Positions 34,624 to 44,283 of a DNA stretch of 51,679 bases are shown one piece after another. How positions within the stretch are numbered: position 1 is the first letter of the stretch; every line of letters begins with the position of its first letter. The notes beneath the pieces were generated by a model. It searched no databases. It saw nothing but the letters and a program-made list of their open reading frames with translations, and had not been told where the DNA came from. The translations under genes and the position numbers were made by a program. The DNA is from Pluralibacter sp. UBA7423 (GTDB taxonomy: Bacteria > Pseudomonadota > Gammaproteobacteria > Enterobacterales > Enterobacteriaceae): the NCBI GenBank assembly GCA_002470465.1, contig DKMD01000025.1, positions 291,476 to 343,154 on the forward strand, written 5' to 3'.

Positions 34624-35748
34624 ATGAAATCGGGTCGCTATATAGGTGTGATGTCGGGGACCAGCCTTGACGGTGTCGATGTGGTGCTGGCGGCAATGGA
34701 CGATAACATGGTTGCACAACAGGCCAGCCTGTCGTACCCCATTCCCATTGCGCTGAAAGAAGCCATTCTGGCAATCTGTCAGGGGCAGCAGCTGACGCTG
34801 TCGCAGTATGGGCAACTGGACACACGCCTTGGCCACTTGTTCGCCGATGCCGTGCTGGCTTTGATGGCACAGGAAAACCTTAAAGCAAGCGACGTGATAG
34901 CCATTGGCTGCCACGGTCAGACGGTCTGGCATGAGCCCGACGGCGAGGCGCCGCATACGCTGCAAATTGGTGACAACAACATTGTTGCCGCTCGTACTGG
35001 CGTCACGGTAGTGGGTGATTTCCGCCGCCGCGATATTGCGCTGGGCGGGCAGGGGGCGCCGCTGGTGCCCGCCTTTCACCACGCGCTTCTTGCTGACCCG
35101 CAGGAGCGGCGCATTGTGCTGAATATCGGCGGCATCGCGAATCTGTCCATGCTGTGTCCTGGTCTGCCGGTAAAAGGGCACGATACCGGGCCGGGTAATA
35201 TGCTGATGGATGCCTGGATTTGGCGTCAGTGCGGCAAGCCTTACGACAAAGACGCCGAGTGGGCAAGCTCAGGGAAGGTGATCCTTCCGCTGCTCCAGGA
35301 GATGCTGAGCGATCCGTGGTTTGCACTACCGGCGCCGAAAAGCACCGGGCGTGAATATTTCAACTATGGGTGGCTGGAACGCCAGCTGGCGAAGCACCCA
35401 GGGCTGGCGGCTAAAGACGTGATGACTACACTGACGGAGCTCACTGCCGTAACCATCAGCGAACAGGTGCTGCTGAGCGGCGGCTGCGAACGTTTACTGG
35501 TGTGCGGTGGTGGTAGCCGTAATCCGCTGCTGATGGCGCGTCTCGCAGGACTGCTACCGGGAACGGAAGTGTCGACAACCGACGAAGCAGGCGTCAGCGG
35601 CGATGATATGGAAGGGCTGGCGTTTGCCTGGCTTGCCTGGCGTACGCTGAACGGCCTGCCGGGGAATTTACCTTCCGTAACAGGCGCCAGCGAGTCGACG
35701 GTACTGGGCGCTATTTTCCCTGCCAACCCGGTGCAGAATCAGAGTTAA
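34624..35748 (+). CDS. anmK: Anhydro-N-acetylmuramic acid kinase
   Basis: AnmK cleaves and phosphorylates 1,6-anhydro-N-acetylmuramic acid to MurNAc-6-phosphate in murein recycling. The 374-residue cytosolic ASKHA-type kinase shows the ATP-binding [15 protein letters not shown] start, the phosphate-2-like [11 protein letters not shown] motif and the adenosine motif [22 protein letters not shown] precedes the ATG at 34624. It heads a run of co-oriented genes with mliC, pdxH and tyrS, with small hairpins between them. Confidence 0.96.
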   Translation: MKSGRYIGVMSGTSLDGVDVVLAAMDDNMVAQQASLSYPIPIALKEAILAICQGQQLTLSQYGQLDTRLGHLFADAVLALMAQENLKASDVIAIGCHGQTVWHEPDGEAPHTLQIGDNNIVAARTGVTVVGDFRRRDIALGGQGAPLVPAFHHALLADPQERRIVLNIGGIANLSMLCPGLPVKGHDTGPGNMLMDAWIWRQCGKPYDKDAEWASSGKVILPLLQEMLSDPWFALPAPKSTGREYFNYGWLERQLAKHPGLAAKDVMTTLTELTAVTISEQVLLSGGCERLLVCGGGSRNPLLMARLAGLLPGTEVSTTDEAGVSGDDMEGLAFAWLAWRTLNGLPGNLPSVTGASESTVLGAIFPANPVQNQS

Positions 35749-35793
35749 CTGACTGAGTCGTTTTCACATTGCCGATACAATAGCCGCGTAATG

Positions 35794-35811
35794 GGAGGGC
35801 ATCAGCCCTCC
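35794..35811 (+). terminator. Hairpin between anmK and mliC
   Basis: GGAGGGC (35794-35800) and GCCCTCC (35805-35811) form a perfect 7-bp stem with an ATCA loop. No T tract follows, so partial termination or mRNA protection is likely. Confidence 0.5.
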
Positions 35812-35839
35812 GGGACCGGGAAAGTCTTAAGGCAAGCCA

Positions 35840-36175
35840 ATGAAAAAAATACCCCTCGCTGCAGTCACGCTGATATTACCCCTGATGCTCTCCGGATGTA
35901 GCTACTACAGCCAGTTTGTGGAGCGAATGAACACAGATACCCTCGAATATAAGTGTGACGAAAAGCCGCTTACCGTTCACCTGAACAACACTCGCCAGCA
36001 GGTGAGTTTCATCTATGATAATCAGCAGCAAACGCTGACGCAGGGCATTTCTGCCTCCGGTGCGCGATACACCGACGGTATCTATGTCTTCTGGTCGAAG
36101 GGCGACAGTGCGACGGTCTACAAACGTGACCGTATCGTACTGAATAACTGCCAGTTGCAAAATCCGAAGCGTTGA
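35840..36175 (+). CDS. mliC: Membrane-bound C-type lysozyme inhibitor
   Basis: The 111-residue lipoprotein has a lipobox LSGC with Cys20. The mature MliC/PliC domain ([20 protein letters not shown], then the family [19 protein letters not shown] segment containing the Ser and Lys residues that enter the lysozyme active site) is intact. It protects murein from host c-type lysozyme at the outer membrane. The E. coli homologue is YdhA/MliC, also between anmK and pdxH. Confidence 0.95.
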   Translation: MKKIPLAAVTLILPLMLSGCSYYSQFVERMNTDTLEYKCDEKPLTVHLNNTRQQVSFIYDNQQQTLTQGISASGARYTDGIYVFWSKGDSATVYKRDRIVLNNCQLQNPKR

Positions 36176-36231
36176 GATTTTACTGAGGGCGGCGCACAAT
36201 AGCGCCACCTGAAGACAACATCGAAAACGCC

Positions 36232-36888
36232 ATGTCTGACAACGACGATCTGCAGCAAATCGCGCATCTGCGCCGTGAGTATACCCGTGGCGGCCTGCGC
36301 CGCCGCGATCTTCCCGCTGAACCTCTGGCGCTGTTTGAGCGCTGGCTGGGCCAGGCCTGCGAGGCCAGGCTGGCCGATCCGACTGCAATGGTGGTAGCCA
36401 CCGTCGACGAAAACGGTCAACCTTATCAGCGTATTGTGCTGCTCAAGCACTACGACGAAAAAGGGCTGGTGTTCTATACCAACCTGGGCAGCCGTAAAGC
36501 GCATCATCTCGAACAAAATCCGCGCATCAGCCTGCTGTTCCCCTGGCATATGCTGGAGCGTCAGGTGATGGTAACCGGCAAAGCCGAGCGTCTGTCGACA
36601 ATTGAGGTAGTGAAATACTTCCACAGCCGCCCACGCGACAGCCAGATCGGTGCCTGGGTGTCGAAGCAGTCCAGCCGTATTTCGGCGCGCGGGATCCTCG
36701 AAAGCAAATTCCTTGAGCTTAAGCAAAAGTTCCAGCAGGGCGAAGTGCCGCTGCCGAGCTTCTGGGGCGGATACCGCATCAGCATTGAGTCGATGGAGTT
36801 CTGGCAGGGCGGTGAACACCGTCTGCACGATCGATTTATGTATCAGCGCGAAGGCGACGCCTGGAAAATTGACCGCCTCGCGCCGTGA
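36232..36888 (+). CDS. pdxH: Pyridoxine/pyridoxamine 5'-phosphate oxidase
   Basis: The 218-residue FMN enzyme oxidises PNP or PMP to pyridoxal 5'-phosphate, the last step of vitamin B6 synthesis and salvage. Length equals E. coli PdxH. FMN-binding segments include [19 protein letters not shown] and [12 protein letters not shown], and the C-terminal [19 protein letters not shown] is typical. It is next to tyrS as in E. coli, while the B6 kinase gene pdxY usually found after tyrS is absent. Confidence 0.97.
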   Translation: MSDNDDLQQIAHLRREYTRGGLRRRDLPAEPLALFERWLGQACEARLADPTAMVVATVDENGQPYQRIVLLKHYDEKGLVFYTNLGSRKAHHLEQNPRISLLFPWHMLERQVMVTGKAERLSTIEVVKYFHSRPRDSQIGAWVSKQSSRISARGILESKFLELKQKFQQGEVPLPSFWGGYRISIESMEFWQGGEHRLHDRFMYQREGDAWKIDRLAP

Positions 36889-37013
36889 TCCCATATTTGT
36901 TGCGTTAAGCGCTGGCACAACACGGGCTGGCGTTTTATTCTATGGGCCTTTCGCAAATGGCGAAACGTCGTGTACCGGCTAAGGTGCAGTCTGTTTTATA
37001 CATGGAGACTTTG

Positions 37014-38288
37014 ATGGCGAGCAGTAACTTGATTAAACAATTGCAAGAGCGGGGCCTTGTGGCTCAGGTGACGGACGAGGATGCGTTAGCAGAGCGACTG
37101 GCGCAGGGCCCGATCGCGCTCTATTGCGGCTTCGATCCTACCGCTGACAGCTTGCATTTGGGGCATCTTGTTCCCCTGTTATGCCTGAAACGCTTCCAGG
37201 AAGCGGGCCACAAGCCTGTGGCGCTGGTCGGTGGAGCTACTGGTCTTATCGGCGATCCAAGCTTCAAGGCCGCAGAGCGTAAGCTGAACACCGAAGACAC
37301 CGTTCAGGAATGGGTGGAGAAAATCCGTAAGCAGGTGGCGCCTTTCCTTGATTTCGACTGCGGCAGCAACTCCGCCATTGCGGCGAACAACTACGACTGG
37401 TTCGGTGGCATGAACGTGCTGACCTTCCTGCGCGACATCGGTAAACACTTTTCCGTTAACCAGATGATCAACAAGGAAGCGGTGAAGCAGCGTCTGAACC
37501 GTGACGATCAGGGGATCTCCTTTACCGAATTCTCCTACAACCTGCTGCAGGGCTACGACTTCGCCTGCCTGAATAACCTGCACGGCGTGGCGCTGCAAAT
37601 CGGTGGCTCCGACCAGTGGGGTAACATCACCTCCGGCATCGATCTGACCCGTCGTCTGCACCAGAATCAGGTGTTTGGCCTGACCGTGCCGCTGATCACC
37701 AAAGCCGACGGCACCAAATTCGGCAAAACCGAAGGTGGTGCGGTATGGCTGGATCCGAAGAAAACCAGCCCGTACAAATTCTACCAGTTCTGGATCAACA
37801 CCGCAGATGCGGACGTGTATCGCTTCCTGAAGTTCTTCACCTTCATGGACATTGCTGAAATCAATGCCCTGGAAGAAGAAGACAAAAACAGCGGCAAAGC
37901 GCCGCGTGCCCAGTATGTACTGGCAGAGCAGGTGACGCGCCTGGTTCACGGCGAAGAAGGCCTGGAAGCAGCGAAACGCATCACCGCAAGCCTGTTCAAC
38001 GGTACGCTGAGCGACCTTAGCGAAGCGGACTTCGAGCAGCTGGCGCAGGACGGTGTGCCGATGGTCGAAATGGAAAAAGGTGCCGACCTGATGCAGGCGC
38101 TGGTGGATTCCGAACTTCAGCCATCCCGTGGTCAGGCACGTAAAACTATCGCCTCCAACGCGGTCACCATCAACGGTGAAAAGCAGACTGACCCGGAATA
38201 CACCTTCGCCGACAGCGATCGCCTCTTCGGACGTTACACGCTGCTGCGTCGCGGTAAGAAAAACTACTGCCTGGTGTGCTGGAAATAA
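37014..38288 (+). CDS. tyrS: Tyrosyl-tRNA synthetase
   Basis: This class Ic aminoacyl-tRNA synthetase has 424 residues, the E. coli length. The HIGH signature is HLGH in [12 protein letters not shown], and the KMSKS-like loop is KFGKT in [14 protein letters not shown]-terminal S4-like RNA-binding domain covers about residues 350-424. The ATG at 37014 with GGAGA upstream yields [16 protein letters not shown]; the open frame begins 24 codons earlier. A BIME pair follows the stop directly. Confidence 0.98.
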   Translation: MASSNLIKQLQERGLVAQVTDEDALAERLAQGPIALYCGFDPTADSLHLGHLVPLLCLKRFQEAGHKPVALVGGATGLIGDPSFKAAERKLNTEDTVQEWVEKIRKQVAPFLDFDCGSNSAIAANNYDWFGGMNVLTFLRDIGKHFSVNQMINKEAVKQRLNRDDQGISFTEFSYNLLQGYDFACLNNLHGVALQIGGSDQWGNITSGIDLTRRLHQNQVFGLTVPLITKADGTKFGKTEGGAVWLDPKKTSPYKFYQFWINTADADVYRFLKFFTFMDIAEINALEEEDKNSGKAPRAQYVLAEQVTRLVHGEEGLEAAKRITASLFNGTLSDLSEADFEQLAQDGVPMVEMEKGADLMQALVDSELQPSRGQARKTIASNAVTINGEKQTDPEYTFADSDRLFGRYTLLRRGKKNYCLVCWK

Positions 38289-38295
38289 TACAGAA

Positions 38296-38371
38296 GCCCG
38301 GCAGCGTGGGCTTACCGGGCCTACTAAAAGCGTTATATTCGTAGGCCTGTCTAAGCGAAGCGCCGTCAGGC
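38296..38371. repeat. REP/BIME pair after tyrS
   Basis: One REP-like unit (38296-38324, GCCCGGCAGCGTGGGCTTAC then CGGGCCTAC) is followed by an inverted, divergent unit (38341-38371, GTAGGCCTGTCTAAGCGAAG then CGCCGTCAGGC). The inverted layout and ends GGCCTAC/GTAGGCC are typical of enterobacterial BIMEs. They occupy the place where pdxY is found in E. coli. Confidence 0.85.
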
Positions 38372-38384
38372 AACCAGCCAAACA

Positions 38385-38409
38385 AAAGGCCGCATAAGCG
38401 GCCTTTTTT
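38385..38409. terminator. Terminator between tyrS and gstA
   Basis: AAAGGCCGC and GCGGCCTTTTTT flank an ATAA loop, giving a strong intrinsic terminator on the plus strand. The convergent gstA stops at 38427. Confidence 0.9.
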
Positions 38410-38426
38410 ACGTCTGTCTGAAACGA

Positions 38427-39032
38427 TCAGCTTAACCCTTCAGCCGCCAAAGCCGCCGTCACGCCCGGGCGAGCGGCAACGCGTGCCATATAGGCTTCAA
38501 TGTTTTTCAGGCCGCTCATGTCGAGTTTAACGGCACGGGCCCAGCGCAGAACGGTAAACAGGTAACCATCGGCAATGGTAAAGCGATTTCCGCTAATCCA
38601 CTCGTTGTCGCGCAGTGAGTCGTTCACGTAGCTCAGTTTCTTCTCAAGCAGGGCGCGGACGGTCGGTTTGAAGTCTTCCGGAGTATCAGGACGGAACAGC
38701 GGCGTAAAGCCTTTGTGCAGCTCTGTCGCGATGTAGTTGAGCCACTCCAGCGTCTTATAGCGCGCAATGCTGCCCGCAGGGGCCAGCAGCTGGCGGTCTG
38801 CTTTGGTGTCGGCGATATACTGCATAATCGCCACGCCCTCGGTCAGCAGCGTGTTGTCATCCAGCAGCAGGGCTGGCACCTGACCTTTTGGGTTGACCTG
38901 CCAAAAATCTTCCCCGTTTTCCAGCTGCTTTTTCGCAAGATCAACGCCTACCAGCGAGAAGTCCATGCCGCTTTCACGCAAAGCGATGTGAGAAGCGAGA
39001 GAACAGGCACCGGGCTTGTAGAACAATTTCAT
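38427..39032 (-). CDS. gstA: Glutathione S-transferase, beta class
   Basis: The 201-residue cytosolic protein has the thioredoxin-like N-terminal domain with the beta-class active-site Cys10 ([20 protein letters not shown]), the glutathione-binding [14 protein letters not shown] turn and an alpha-helical C-terminal domain. It conjugates glutathione to electrophiles and shows peroxidase activity in E. coli. It is monocistronic. An AAGGAG-like site lies upstream of the ATG at 39032. Confidence 0.96.
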   Translation of the reverse strand: MKLFYKPGACSLASHIALRESGMDFSLVGVDLAKKQLENGEDFWQVNPKGQVPALLLDDNTLLTEGVAIMQYIADTKADRQLLAPAGSIARYKTLEWLNYIATELHKGFTPLFRPDTPEDFKPTVRALLEKKLSYVNDSLRDNEWISGNRFTIADGYLFTVLRWARAVKLDMSGLKNIEAYMARVAARPGVTAALAAEGLS

Positions 39033-39113
39033 GACGAACTCCTTTGGACACAGATGTGCTCTCTATCCTGATGTGGCGACAGGTAAAAAACAAGGTTCAT
39101 CGCATTTAGCGCG

Positions 39114-39146
39114 AACAAAAAAAAGCCGCTGAACGTGTCAGCGGCT
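39114..39146 (-). terminator. dtpA terminator
   Basis: AGCCGCTGA (39124-39132) and TCAGCGGCT (39138-39146) form a 9-bp stem with a 5-nt loop; the minus strand ends in a T-rich tract. Confidence 0.92.
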
Positions 39147-39171
39147 GAATTTTTCGTTTTCCGGATGAGGC

Positions 39172-40683
39172 TTACGCCGTTGCGGTCTCGCGCGCTTTTG
39201 CGGTAGCAGCATCATCGTCGAGCGTCATGCGGTTCAGCTTCGGTGCGGTCAGCATCATCAGCACCGCGATAACGCCGGTAGCGATACCGATTTTCAGGAA
39301 CACATCACCGTAGACGTTCAGGGACATCAGCGGATCGGTTACGTTTTCCGGAACAGCCATCAGGTTCGCGATTTTACCTGCGATAATTGCGGCTCCCGCT
39401 GTTGTCAGGAACCAGCTACCCATGATGAAGCCCATCAGGCGCTGTGGAACCAGCTGTGCGACCATTGCCAGGCCCAGACCGGAGATCATCAGCTCGCCGA
39501 TAGACTGCAGCGCATAGCTCAGAATCAGCCAGTTAACGGAAACGATACCCGCGTCGGTGGCGAACTTGGTGCCCAGCGGCAGAACCAGGAACGCACCGGA
39601 GCACAGCACCATACCGACGGCAAACTTGTGCGGCATCGGCAGACGGTCGCCCATCTTGTTGTAGATAGCGGCCAGAATCGGGCTACCAATCATGATCCAG
39701 AACGGGTTCAGGGCCTGGAACTGCTCCGGCTCGAATGCGATACCCAGAATAGAATGCTCAACGTTGCGGATAGCAAAGAAGTTCAGAGAGGTTGGCATCT
39801 GGCTGTAGAGCACGAAGAAGACAATCGCTTCCAGCATCAGAAGGAAGGCTACAATCATCTTACGACGCGCGGCGCCTTTCATCGCAAAGGCTTCTTTAGC
39901 GAAGATGCAGATGATACCCAGAGCAACAACACCCAGAACCGCACGAGCAACGCCCTGGTTATGCAGCAGCCAGGTTGCGATGGTGACCAGCACCACAACG
40001 CCGACGATAGTTGCCAGCAGTTTGCCAACGTGTACCGGTGCGAAGTCAGGTTTAGAACCGTACTGCTTAACCCATTTCTGGCAGAACGCGAAGTTCACCA
40101 CGGTGATCAGCATACCGACCACGCTCAGGGCAAACGCGGTGCTCCAGCCGTATTTCGCGGCAAGCCACGGGGTCGCCAGCATAGAGAAGAAGGAACCGAT
40201 GTTCACGGACATGTAGTACATGGTGAATGCACCGTCCAGACGCGGGTCGTTTTTATCGTAGCAGGTAGAGAGCAGGGAAGACGGGTTAGCTTTGAACAGG
40301 CCGTTACCGACCGCAATGGTCGCCATACCCATATAAACCACCGCCGCGTCGTGACCGGAGAAAGCCACCAGCGCATAACCGATCGCCAGAACGACGGCAC
40401 CGAGCATGATAACGCGTTTGGTACCCAGGACTTTATCGCCCAGCCAGCCGCCAACGGCAACCAGACCATAGACCAGAGCACTGAAAGAGGAGAACAGCGT
40501 AATAGAGTCCGCTTCTGACATACCCAGTTGTTTTACCAGGTAAACGGCCATAATCCCTTGCAGGCCGTAGAAGCCAAAACGTTCCCAAAGTTCAATGGAG
40601 AAAATCAGGTAGAACGCTTTTGGCTGTTTGAAAGCGTTAAGACTCACGCTTTCGTCTGTTGGTTTATTGTTTGCAGTAGACAC
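39172..40683 (-). CDS. dtpA: Dipeptide/tripeptide:H+ symporter DtpA (TppB), POT family
   Basis: This 503-residue inner-membrane protein has 14 predicted spans. The proton-coupling motif [19 protein letters not shown] (E-x-x-E-R-F-x-Y family motif) is at residues 31-36, and the [13 protein letters not shown] block is also typical. It imports di- and tripeptides. Identity to E. coli DtpA is high from [20 protein letters not shown] onward. Expression in relatives depends on OmpR; a TGTAA-N7-TTACA repeat about 140 bp upstream may be a regulator site. Confidence 0.96.
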   Translation of the reverse strand: MSTANNKPTDESVSLNAFKQPKAFYLIFSIELWERFGFYGLQGIMAVYLVKQLGMSEADSITLFSSFSALVYGLVAVGGWLGDKVLGTKRVIMLGAVVLAIGYALVAFSGHDAAVVYMGMATIAVGNGLFKANPSSLLSTCYDKNDPRLDGAFTMYYMSVNIGSFFSMLATPWLAAKYGWSTAFALSVVGMLITVVNFAFCQKWVKQYGSKPDFAPVHVGKLLATIVGVVVLVTIATWLLHNQGVARAVLGVVALGIICIFAKEAFAMKGAARRKMIVAFLLMLEAIVFFVLYSQMPTSLNFFAIRNVEHSILGIAFEPEQFQALNPFWIMIGSPILAAIYNKMGDRLPMPHKFAVGMVLCSGAFLVLPLGTKFATDAGIVSVNWLILSYALQSIGELMISGLGLAMVAQLVPQRLMGFIMGSWFLTTAGAAIIAGKIANLMAVPENVTDPLMSLNVYGDVFLKIGIATGVIAVLMMLTAPKLNRMTLDDDAATAKARETATA

Positions 40684-40818
40684 TTATACCTCTTTTTTAC
40701 ATCCCATATTAACGGGGGTGGTGGGCGTGACGTTCGTTTCGACATCCGCCTTATAGTTATTCTTGGAGGGGAAAACGGCAGGTAATGTTCACTATCCGGG
40801 GCGATCGCACAAGGGGTT

Positions 40819-40835
40819 TGTAATACTCTGTTACA
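40819..40835 (-). promoter_or_regulatory. Inverted repeat upstream of dtpA
   Basis: TGTAA (40819-40823) and TTACA (40831-40835) flank a 7-bp spacer. The minus-strand reading, TGTAACAGAGTATTACA, also resembles an OmpR half-site series, and OmpR is known to activate tppB. The assignment is tentative. Confidence 0.4.
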
Positions 40836-41103
40836 CATAACGGAGGCGTTATAATCGTCCGTTCATACAAATGTTATTTAGTGTTTAACTTTGCCGTTTC
40901 GCTCCATCCAGATTTTTTCACTAAAAGCGAGCCCGTTTCTTCGCCTTGTGGCGATATGTTCTGCTGTTTTGCCTGTGGTGTAGTTATATAGGCCATTAAT
41001 CCTAAAAATAGTGGTGATATGTCTGGTTAAAAAACGACTAACCCCTGCATCAGCAAAGGCTTGGCTGCGATTTGATAACAAATAAGTAACCTGATGTTAT
41101 CGT

Positions 41104-41119
41104 GGTGATCCAGATCACA
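41104..41119. promoter_or_regulatory. CRP-like site
   Basis: GGTGATCCAGATCACA matches TGTGA-N6-TCACA at 9 of 10 core positions and the flanking TTT fits the extended CRP consensus. It lies 420 bp upstream of dtpA, far for direct activation of a promoter near the gene. Confidence 0.5.
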
Positions 41120-41227
41120 TTTGTATAGAAAATTCAGCTGAGAAAAAAACGATTAACCTGTCCGGACGATTAACCACCGGATTATTCGTTATCATTGCAG
41201 GGAGGTATGGGGTAAATGCAGGGGAGA

Positions 41228-41251
41228 AACGCCGGATTGCGACACGGCGTT
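41228..41251 (-). terminator. Terminator of the rsx-nth operon
   Basis: AACGCCG (41228-41234) and CGGCGTT (41245-41251) form a 7-bp stem with a 10-nt loop, 7 bp after the nth stop, followed on the minus strand by TCTCC. The tail is weak. Confidence 0.6.
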
Positions 41252-41258
41252 AAAGCAG

Positions 41259-41894
41259 TCAGAAATCGACTTTCTCTTTAAATTCACACAGATCTTCAAT
41301 CAGGCAGGAGCCGCAGCGTGGCTTGCGGGCGATGCAGGTGTAGCGGCCGTGCAGGATCAACCAGTGATGGCAGTCCACTTTGAATTCGGCAGGAACGACC
41401 TTCAGTAGCTTTTCTTCCACCTGCTCAACGTTTTTCCCTGGCGCAAAGTTGGTGCGGTTACAGACGCGGAAAATGTGGGTATCAACGGCAATCGTTGGCC
41501 AGCCGAAGGCGGTGTTCAGCACCACGTTTGCCGTTTTGCGCCCGACGCCGGGCAGGGCTTCCAGCGCGGCTCTGTCTTCCGGGACCATGCTTCCGTGCTG
41601 TTCAATCAAAATGCGGCAGGTTTTAATCACGTTCTCAGCCTTGCTGTTAAACAGGCCGATGGTTTTGATGTATTCCTTTACGCCGTCTACGCCGAGTGCC
41701 AGCATCGCTTCCGGCGTATTCGCTACCGGATAGAGCTTCGCGGTCGCTTTGTTAACGCTGACGTCTGTGGCCTGGGCCGAAAGCAGGACGGCAATCAGCA
41801 GTTCAAAAGGCGTGGAGAAATTCAGTTCGGTTGTGGGATGCGGATTGTTGTCACGCAATCGGGTCAGGATTTCATGACGCTTCTCTTTATTCAT
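41259..41894 (-). CDS. nth: Endonuclease III (DNA glycosylase/AP lyase)
   Basis: This 211-residue base excision repair enzyme removes oxidised pyrimidines such as thymine glycol. The helix-hairpin-helix with catalytic Lys120 is in ALPGVGRKTANVVLN, and Asp138 in VDTHIFRVCNR. The four cluster cysteines follow C-x6-C-x2-C-x5-C (CIARKPRCGSCLIEDLC). Its ATG overlaps the rsxE stop by one base (TGATG), so it is translated as the last gene of the rsx operon, as in E. coli. Confidence 0.98.
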   Translation of the reverse strand: MNKEKRHEILTRLRDNNPHPTTELNFSTPFELLIAVLLSAQATDVSVNKATAKLYPVANTPEAMLALGVDGVKEYIKTIGLFNSKAENVIKTCRILIEQHGSMVPEDRAALEALPGVGRKTANVVLNTAFGWPTIAVDTHIFRVCNRTNFAPGKNVEQVEEKLLKVVPAEFKVDCHHWLILHGRYTCIARKPRCGSCLIEDLCEFKEKVDF

Positions 41895-42598
41895 CAGGCT
41901 TTCCCTGTGGTGGTTTTCACGTCCGGTGTCACTTCACAATGGTTACGCACGGTGCTGGCTTTCTGCTTCGCGCGCTGATCGATAAGGTATTTGATCGCCA
42001 GCAGCATGCCAAGGCCGATAAATGCGCCCGGCGGCAGCATCGCCAGCAGGAACGGCGTATCGGTATGGAACACTTCGATTCTCAGCGCTTTGGCCCAGCC
42101 GCCCAGCAGGCCGTCGGCGCCGTCAAACAGCGTGCCGTTACCTAAAATTTCGCGCAGGGATCCCAGCACGAACATCGCGCAGGTTGCTCCCAGGCCGATG
42201 GAAAAACCATCCAGCGCCGAAAGCATAGGGCCTTTTTTGGCGGCGAAGGCTTCCGCACGTCCTACCACGATACAGTTGGTCACGATAAGCGGAATAAAAA
42301 TGCCGAGTGACTGATAGAGCCCAAAGGCATAGGCGTTAATCAGCATCTGCACTGAGCTCACCACCGAGGCAATGATCATCACGTAAATGGGAATGCGGAT
42401 CTCCGGCGGCGTCCACTTACGCAGCAGGGAGATAAACAGGTTGGTCAGGGTCAGCACCAGGGTGGTCGCCAGTCCCAACCCGAGCGCATTGGTAGCAGTA
42501 GATGTGACCGCCAGTAGCGGGCAAAGGCCCAAAAGCTGTACCAGCGAGGAGTTGTTTTTCCATAATCCCTGGACGATGACGTCTTTAATTTCGCTCAT
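41894..42598 (-). CDS. rsxE: Rsx electron transport complex subunit E
   Basis: The 234-residue integral membrane protein has six predicted spans and is homologous to RnfE/NqrD. It starts [20 protein letters not shown] and contains [20 protein letters not shown], whose cysteine belongs to the conserved pair that binds iron within the membrane together with RsxA. The Rsx complex keeps SoxR reduced. It begins 3 bp after rsxG ends and overlaps nth by one base. Confidence 0.97.
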   Translation of the reverse strand: MSEIKDVIVQGLWKNNSSLVQLLGLCPLLAVTSTATNALGLGLATTLVLTLTNLFISLLRKWTPPEIRIPIYVMIIASVVSSVQMLINAYAFGLYQSLGIFIPLIVTNCIVVGRAEAFAAKKGPMLSALDGFSIGLGATCAMFVLGSLREILGNGTLFDGADGLLGGWAKALRIEVFHTDTPFLLAMLPPGAFIGLGMLLAIKYLIDQRAKQKASTVRNHCEVTPDVKTTTGKA

Positions 42599-42601
42599 GA
42601 T

Positions 42602-43222
42602 TTACTCTTCACAAGGGGGGAGTTCGTTTATCTGTGCCGGTAAAGTCTGCGCAAACAGGCCTGCACGTTTCACCGCGTTAACCACCGCGCGCGGCGTGAT
42701 GGTCGCACCGGTAAACTGATCAAAATCACCGCCGTCTTTTTTCACCGCCCAATGGCTGTCGTCTGTGCCGTGAATGATTTTCCCGGCAAAACGCGTGATC
42801 CAGTCGCCGTGCTTCATCTCAATTTTATCACCCAGGCCCGGCGTTTCGTGATGTTCCGTTACACGTGTACCGAGCACGGTGCCGTTGAAATCAGCCCCGA
42901 CCAGCAGTTGAATTGCGCCGGAATAACCGTCGGGTGCCGTGGCTTCCATTACGACCGCAACCGGTGCGTCGTCTTTACGCGCAATATAGACTTTATGGGT
43001 GCCTTTACCGAGCGCCGGATCGTTCAGCAGGTAACAGCTTTTCAGCAGATCGTTATTATAGCTACCCGGCACAATGACCTGGTCGAACAGCGCCATCTGC
43101 TGCTTTGCCGCCTGGCTGTCAATGGTGTTTTTGGTCATCTGGTTGATGATGGCAGTCGTTCCGGTAGCGCCGGCGGCGAAGAGAGCCAGCGTGATGCCGT
43201 GTTTGCGAATCGTTGTCAGCAT
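42602..43222 (-). CDS. rsxG: Rsx complex subunit G (covalent FMN)
   Basis: The 206-residue protein has one N-terminal membrane anchor (about residues 9-27) and a periplasmic FMN-binding domain. The flavinylation motif S/T-G-A-T is present as [12 protein letters not shown], the threonine being the attachment site. The FMN would pass electrons along the Rsx/Rnf complex. It lies between rsxD (8-bp gap) and rsxE (3-bp gap). Confidence 0.97.
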   Translation of the reverse strand: MLTTIRKHGITLALFAAGATGTTAIINQMTKNTIDSQAAKQQMALFDQVIVPGSYNNDLLKSCYLLNDPALGKGTHKVYIARKDDAPVAVVMEATAPDGYSGAIQLLVGADFNGTVLGTRVTEHHETPGLGDKIEMKHGDWITRFAGKIIHGTDDSHWAVKKDGGDFDQFTGATITPRAVVNAVKRAGLFAQTLPAQINELPPCEE

Positions 43223-43230
43223 GGTCGGTC

Positions 43231-44283
43231 TCAGCGGTGTCCGTAAACGCGTGGGCGCGTGTAGTAGTCAATCAGCGGAACGGTGATATTGGCGAGCAGG
43301 GTGGCGAAGGCCACGCCGTCCGGATAGCCGCCAAAGCTGCGAATCAGCCACACCAGCAGGCCCGCCAGCGCACCGTATACCAGGCGCCCACGGTTGGTCG
43401 TCGAGGCCGTCACCGGGTCGGTCAGAATGAAGAAGGCGCCCAGCATGGTGGCGCCGGACAGCATATGCATCTGCGGAGAAGCCAGGCTCTCCGGGGAGAA
43501 GATCCAGCCGAGCGTAGAGCAAATCGCCAGCGTCAGCAGGAAACTCACCGGAATGTGCCAGCGAATGGTTCGCTGCCAGATCAGGAACAGACCACCCAGC
43601 AGGTATGCCACGTTCACCCACTGCCAGCCAATGCCCGCCAGCGCGCCACGGTAAATGGCTCCGTTGAGGATCTCATTCACGCTGTGACCCGCATGCAGAG
43701 ACGTTTTGAAGTTGTCGAGCGGCGTCGCCTGGCTGATGCCGTCAACGCCCATGCGCAGGGTATTGATATCGGCACCTGCTGCCGTGTGGCCGCTGAAAAT
43801 TATCTGCACGACGTCCATAAAGCCTGGCGTATTTGCTGCGATCGCCTGCGGCGGCAGCCAGGAAGTCATCTGCACCGGGAAGGAGATCAGCAGCACGACG
43901 TAGCCGATCATTGCCGGGTTAAAGGGATTGTGACCGAGGCCGCCGTAAAGCTGTTTGGCTATGATTACCGCGAACGCCGTGCCGAGCACAATCATCCACC
44001 AGGGGGCGGTAGAAGGAATACTGATCGCCAGCAGCAGGCCGGTCAGCAGAGCCGAGTTATCGCTAAGCGTTTGCCCGATACTCTGCTTACGCAGACGCAA
44101 AATAGCCGCTTCGGCGCCCCAGGCCGTCACGCTTGCCAGCAGGAGCTGAATCAGCGTGCCCCAGCCGAAAAACCAGGTCTGTACAGCGATGCCTGGAATA
44201 GCCGCCAGCAGCACCAGCAGCATAATTCGCGAGGTCTGGCGATGGTTATGGGTATAAGGGGAGCTTGCGATTTTAAAAACCAT
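43231..44283 (-). CDS. rsxD: Rsx complex subunit D (covalent FMN)
   Basis: The 350-residue membrane protein of the RnfD/NqrB family has about nine to ten spans. The flavinylation motif SGAT occurs in [20 protein letters not shown], and the family segment [20 protein letters not shown] follows. Its ATG at 44283 directly abuts the rsxC stop (44284). It ends [10 protein letters not shown], two residues shorter than E. coli. Confidence 0.97.
   Translation of the reverse strand: MVFKIASSPYTHNHRQTSRIMLLVLLAAIPGIAVQTWFFGWGTLIQLLLASVTAWGAEAAILRLRKQSIGQTLSDNSALLTGLLLAISIPSTAPWWMIVLGTAFAVIIAKQLYGGLGHNPFNPAMIGYVVLLISFPVQMTSWLPPQAIAANTPGFMDVVQIIFSGHTAAGADINTLRMGVDGISQATPLDNFKTSLHAGHSVNEILNGAIYRGALAGIGWQWVNVAYLLGGLFLIWQRTIRWHIPVSFLLTLAICSTLGWIFSPESLASPQMHMLSGATMLGAFFILTDPVTASTTNRGRLVYGALAGLLVWLIRSFGGYPDGVAFATLLANITVPLIDYYTRPRVYGHR

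Larger units (their letters stand above)
40684..41258. other. Long intergenic region upstream of dtpA
   Basis: The 575 bp between the ends of nth and dtpA hold the dtpA upstream region. Visible elements are TGTAA-N7-TTACA (40819-40835), a CRP-like site (41104-41119) and the nth terminator near 41228-41251. A 67-codon open frame on the minus strand (40878-41081) has no good ribosome binding site or family resemblance. A small RNA or long leader is possible; nothing decides this. Confidence 0.45.

Noticed and set aside
40878..41081. 67-codon open frame upstream of dtpA
   Set aside because: No good ribosome binding site, no recognisable family and composition like non-coding AT-rich DNA.
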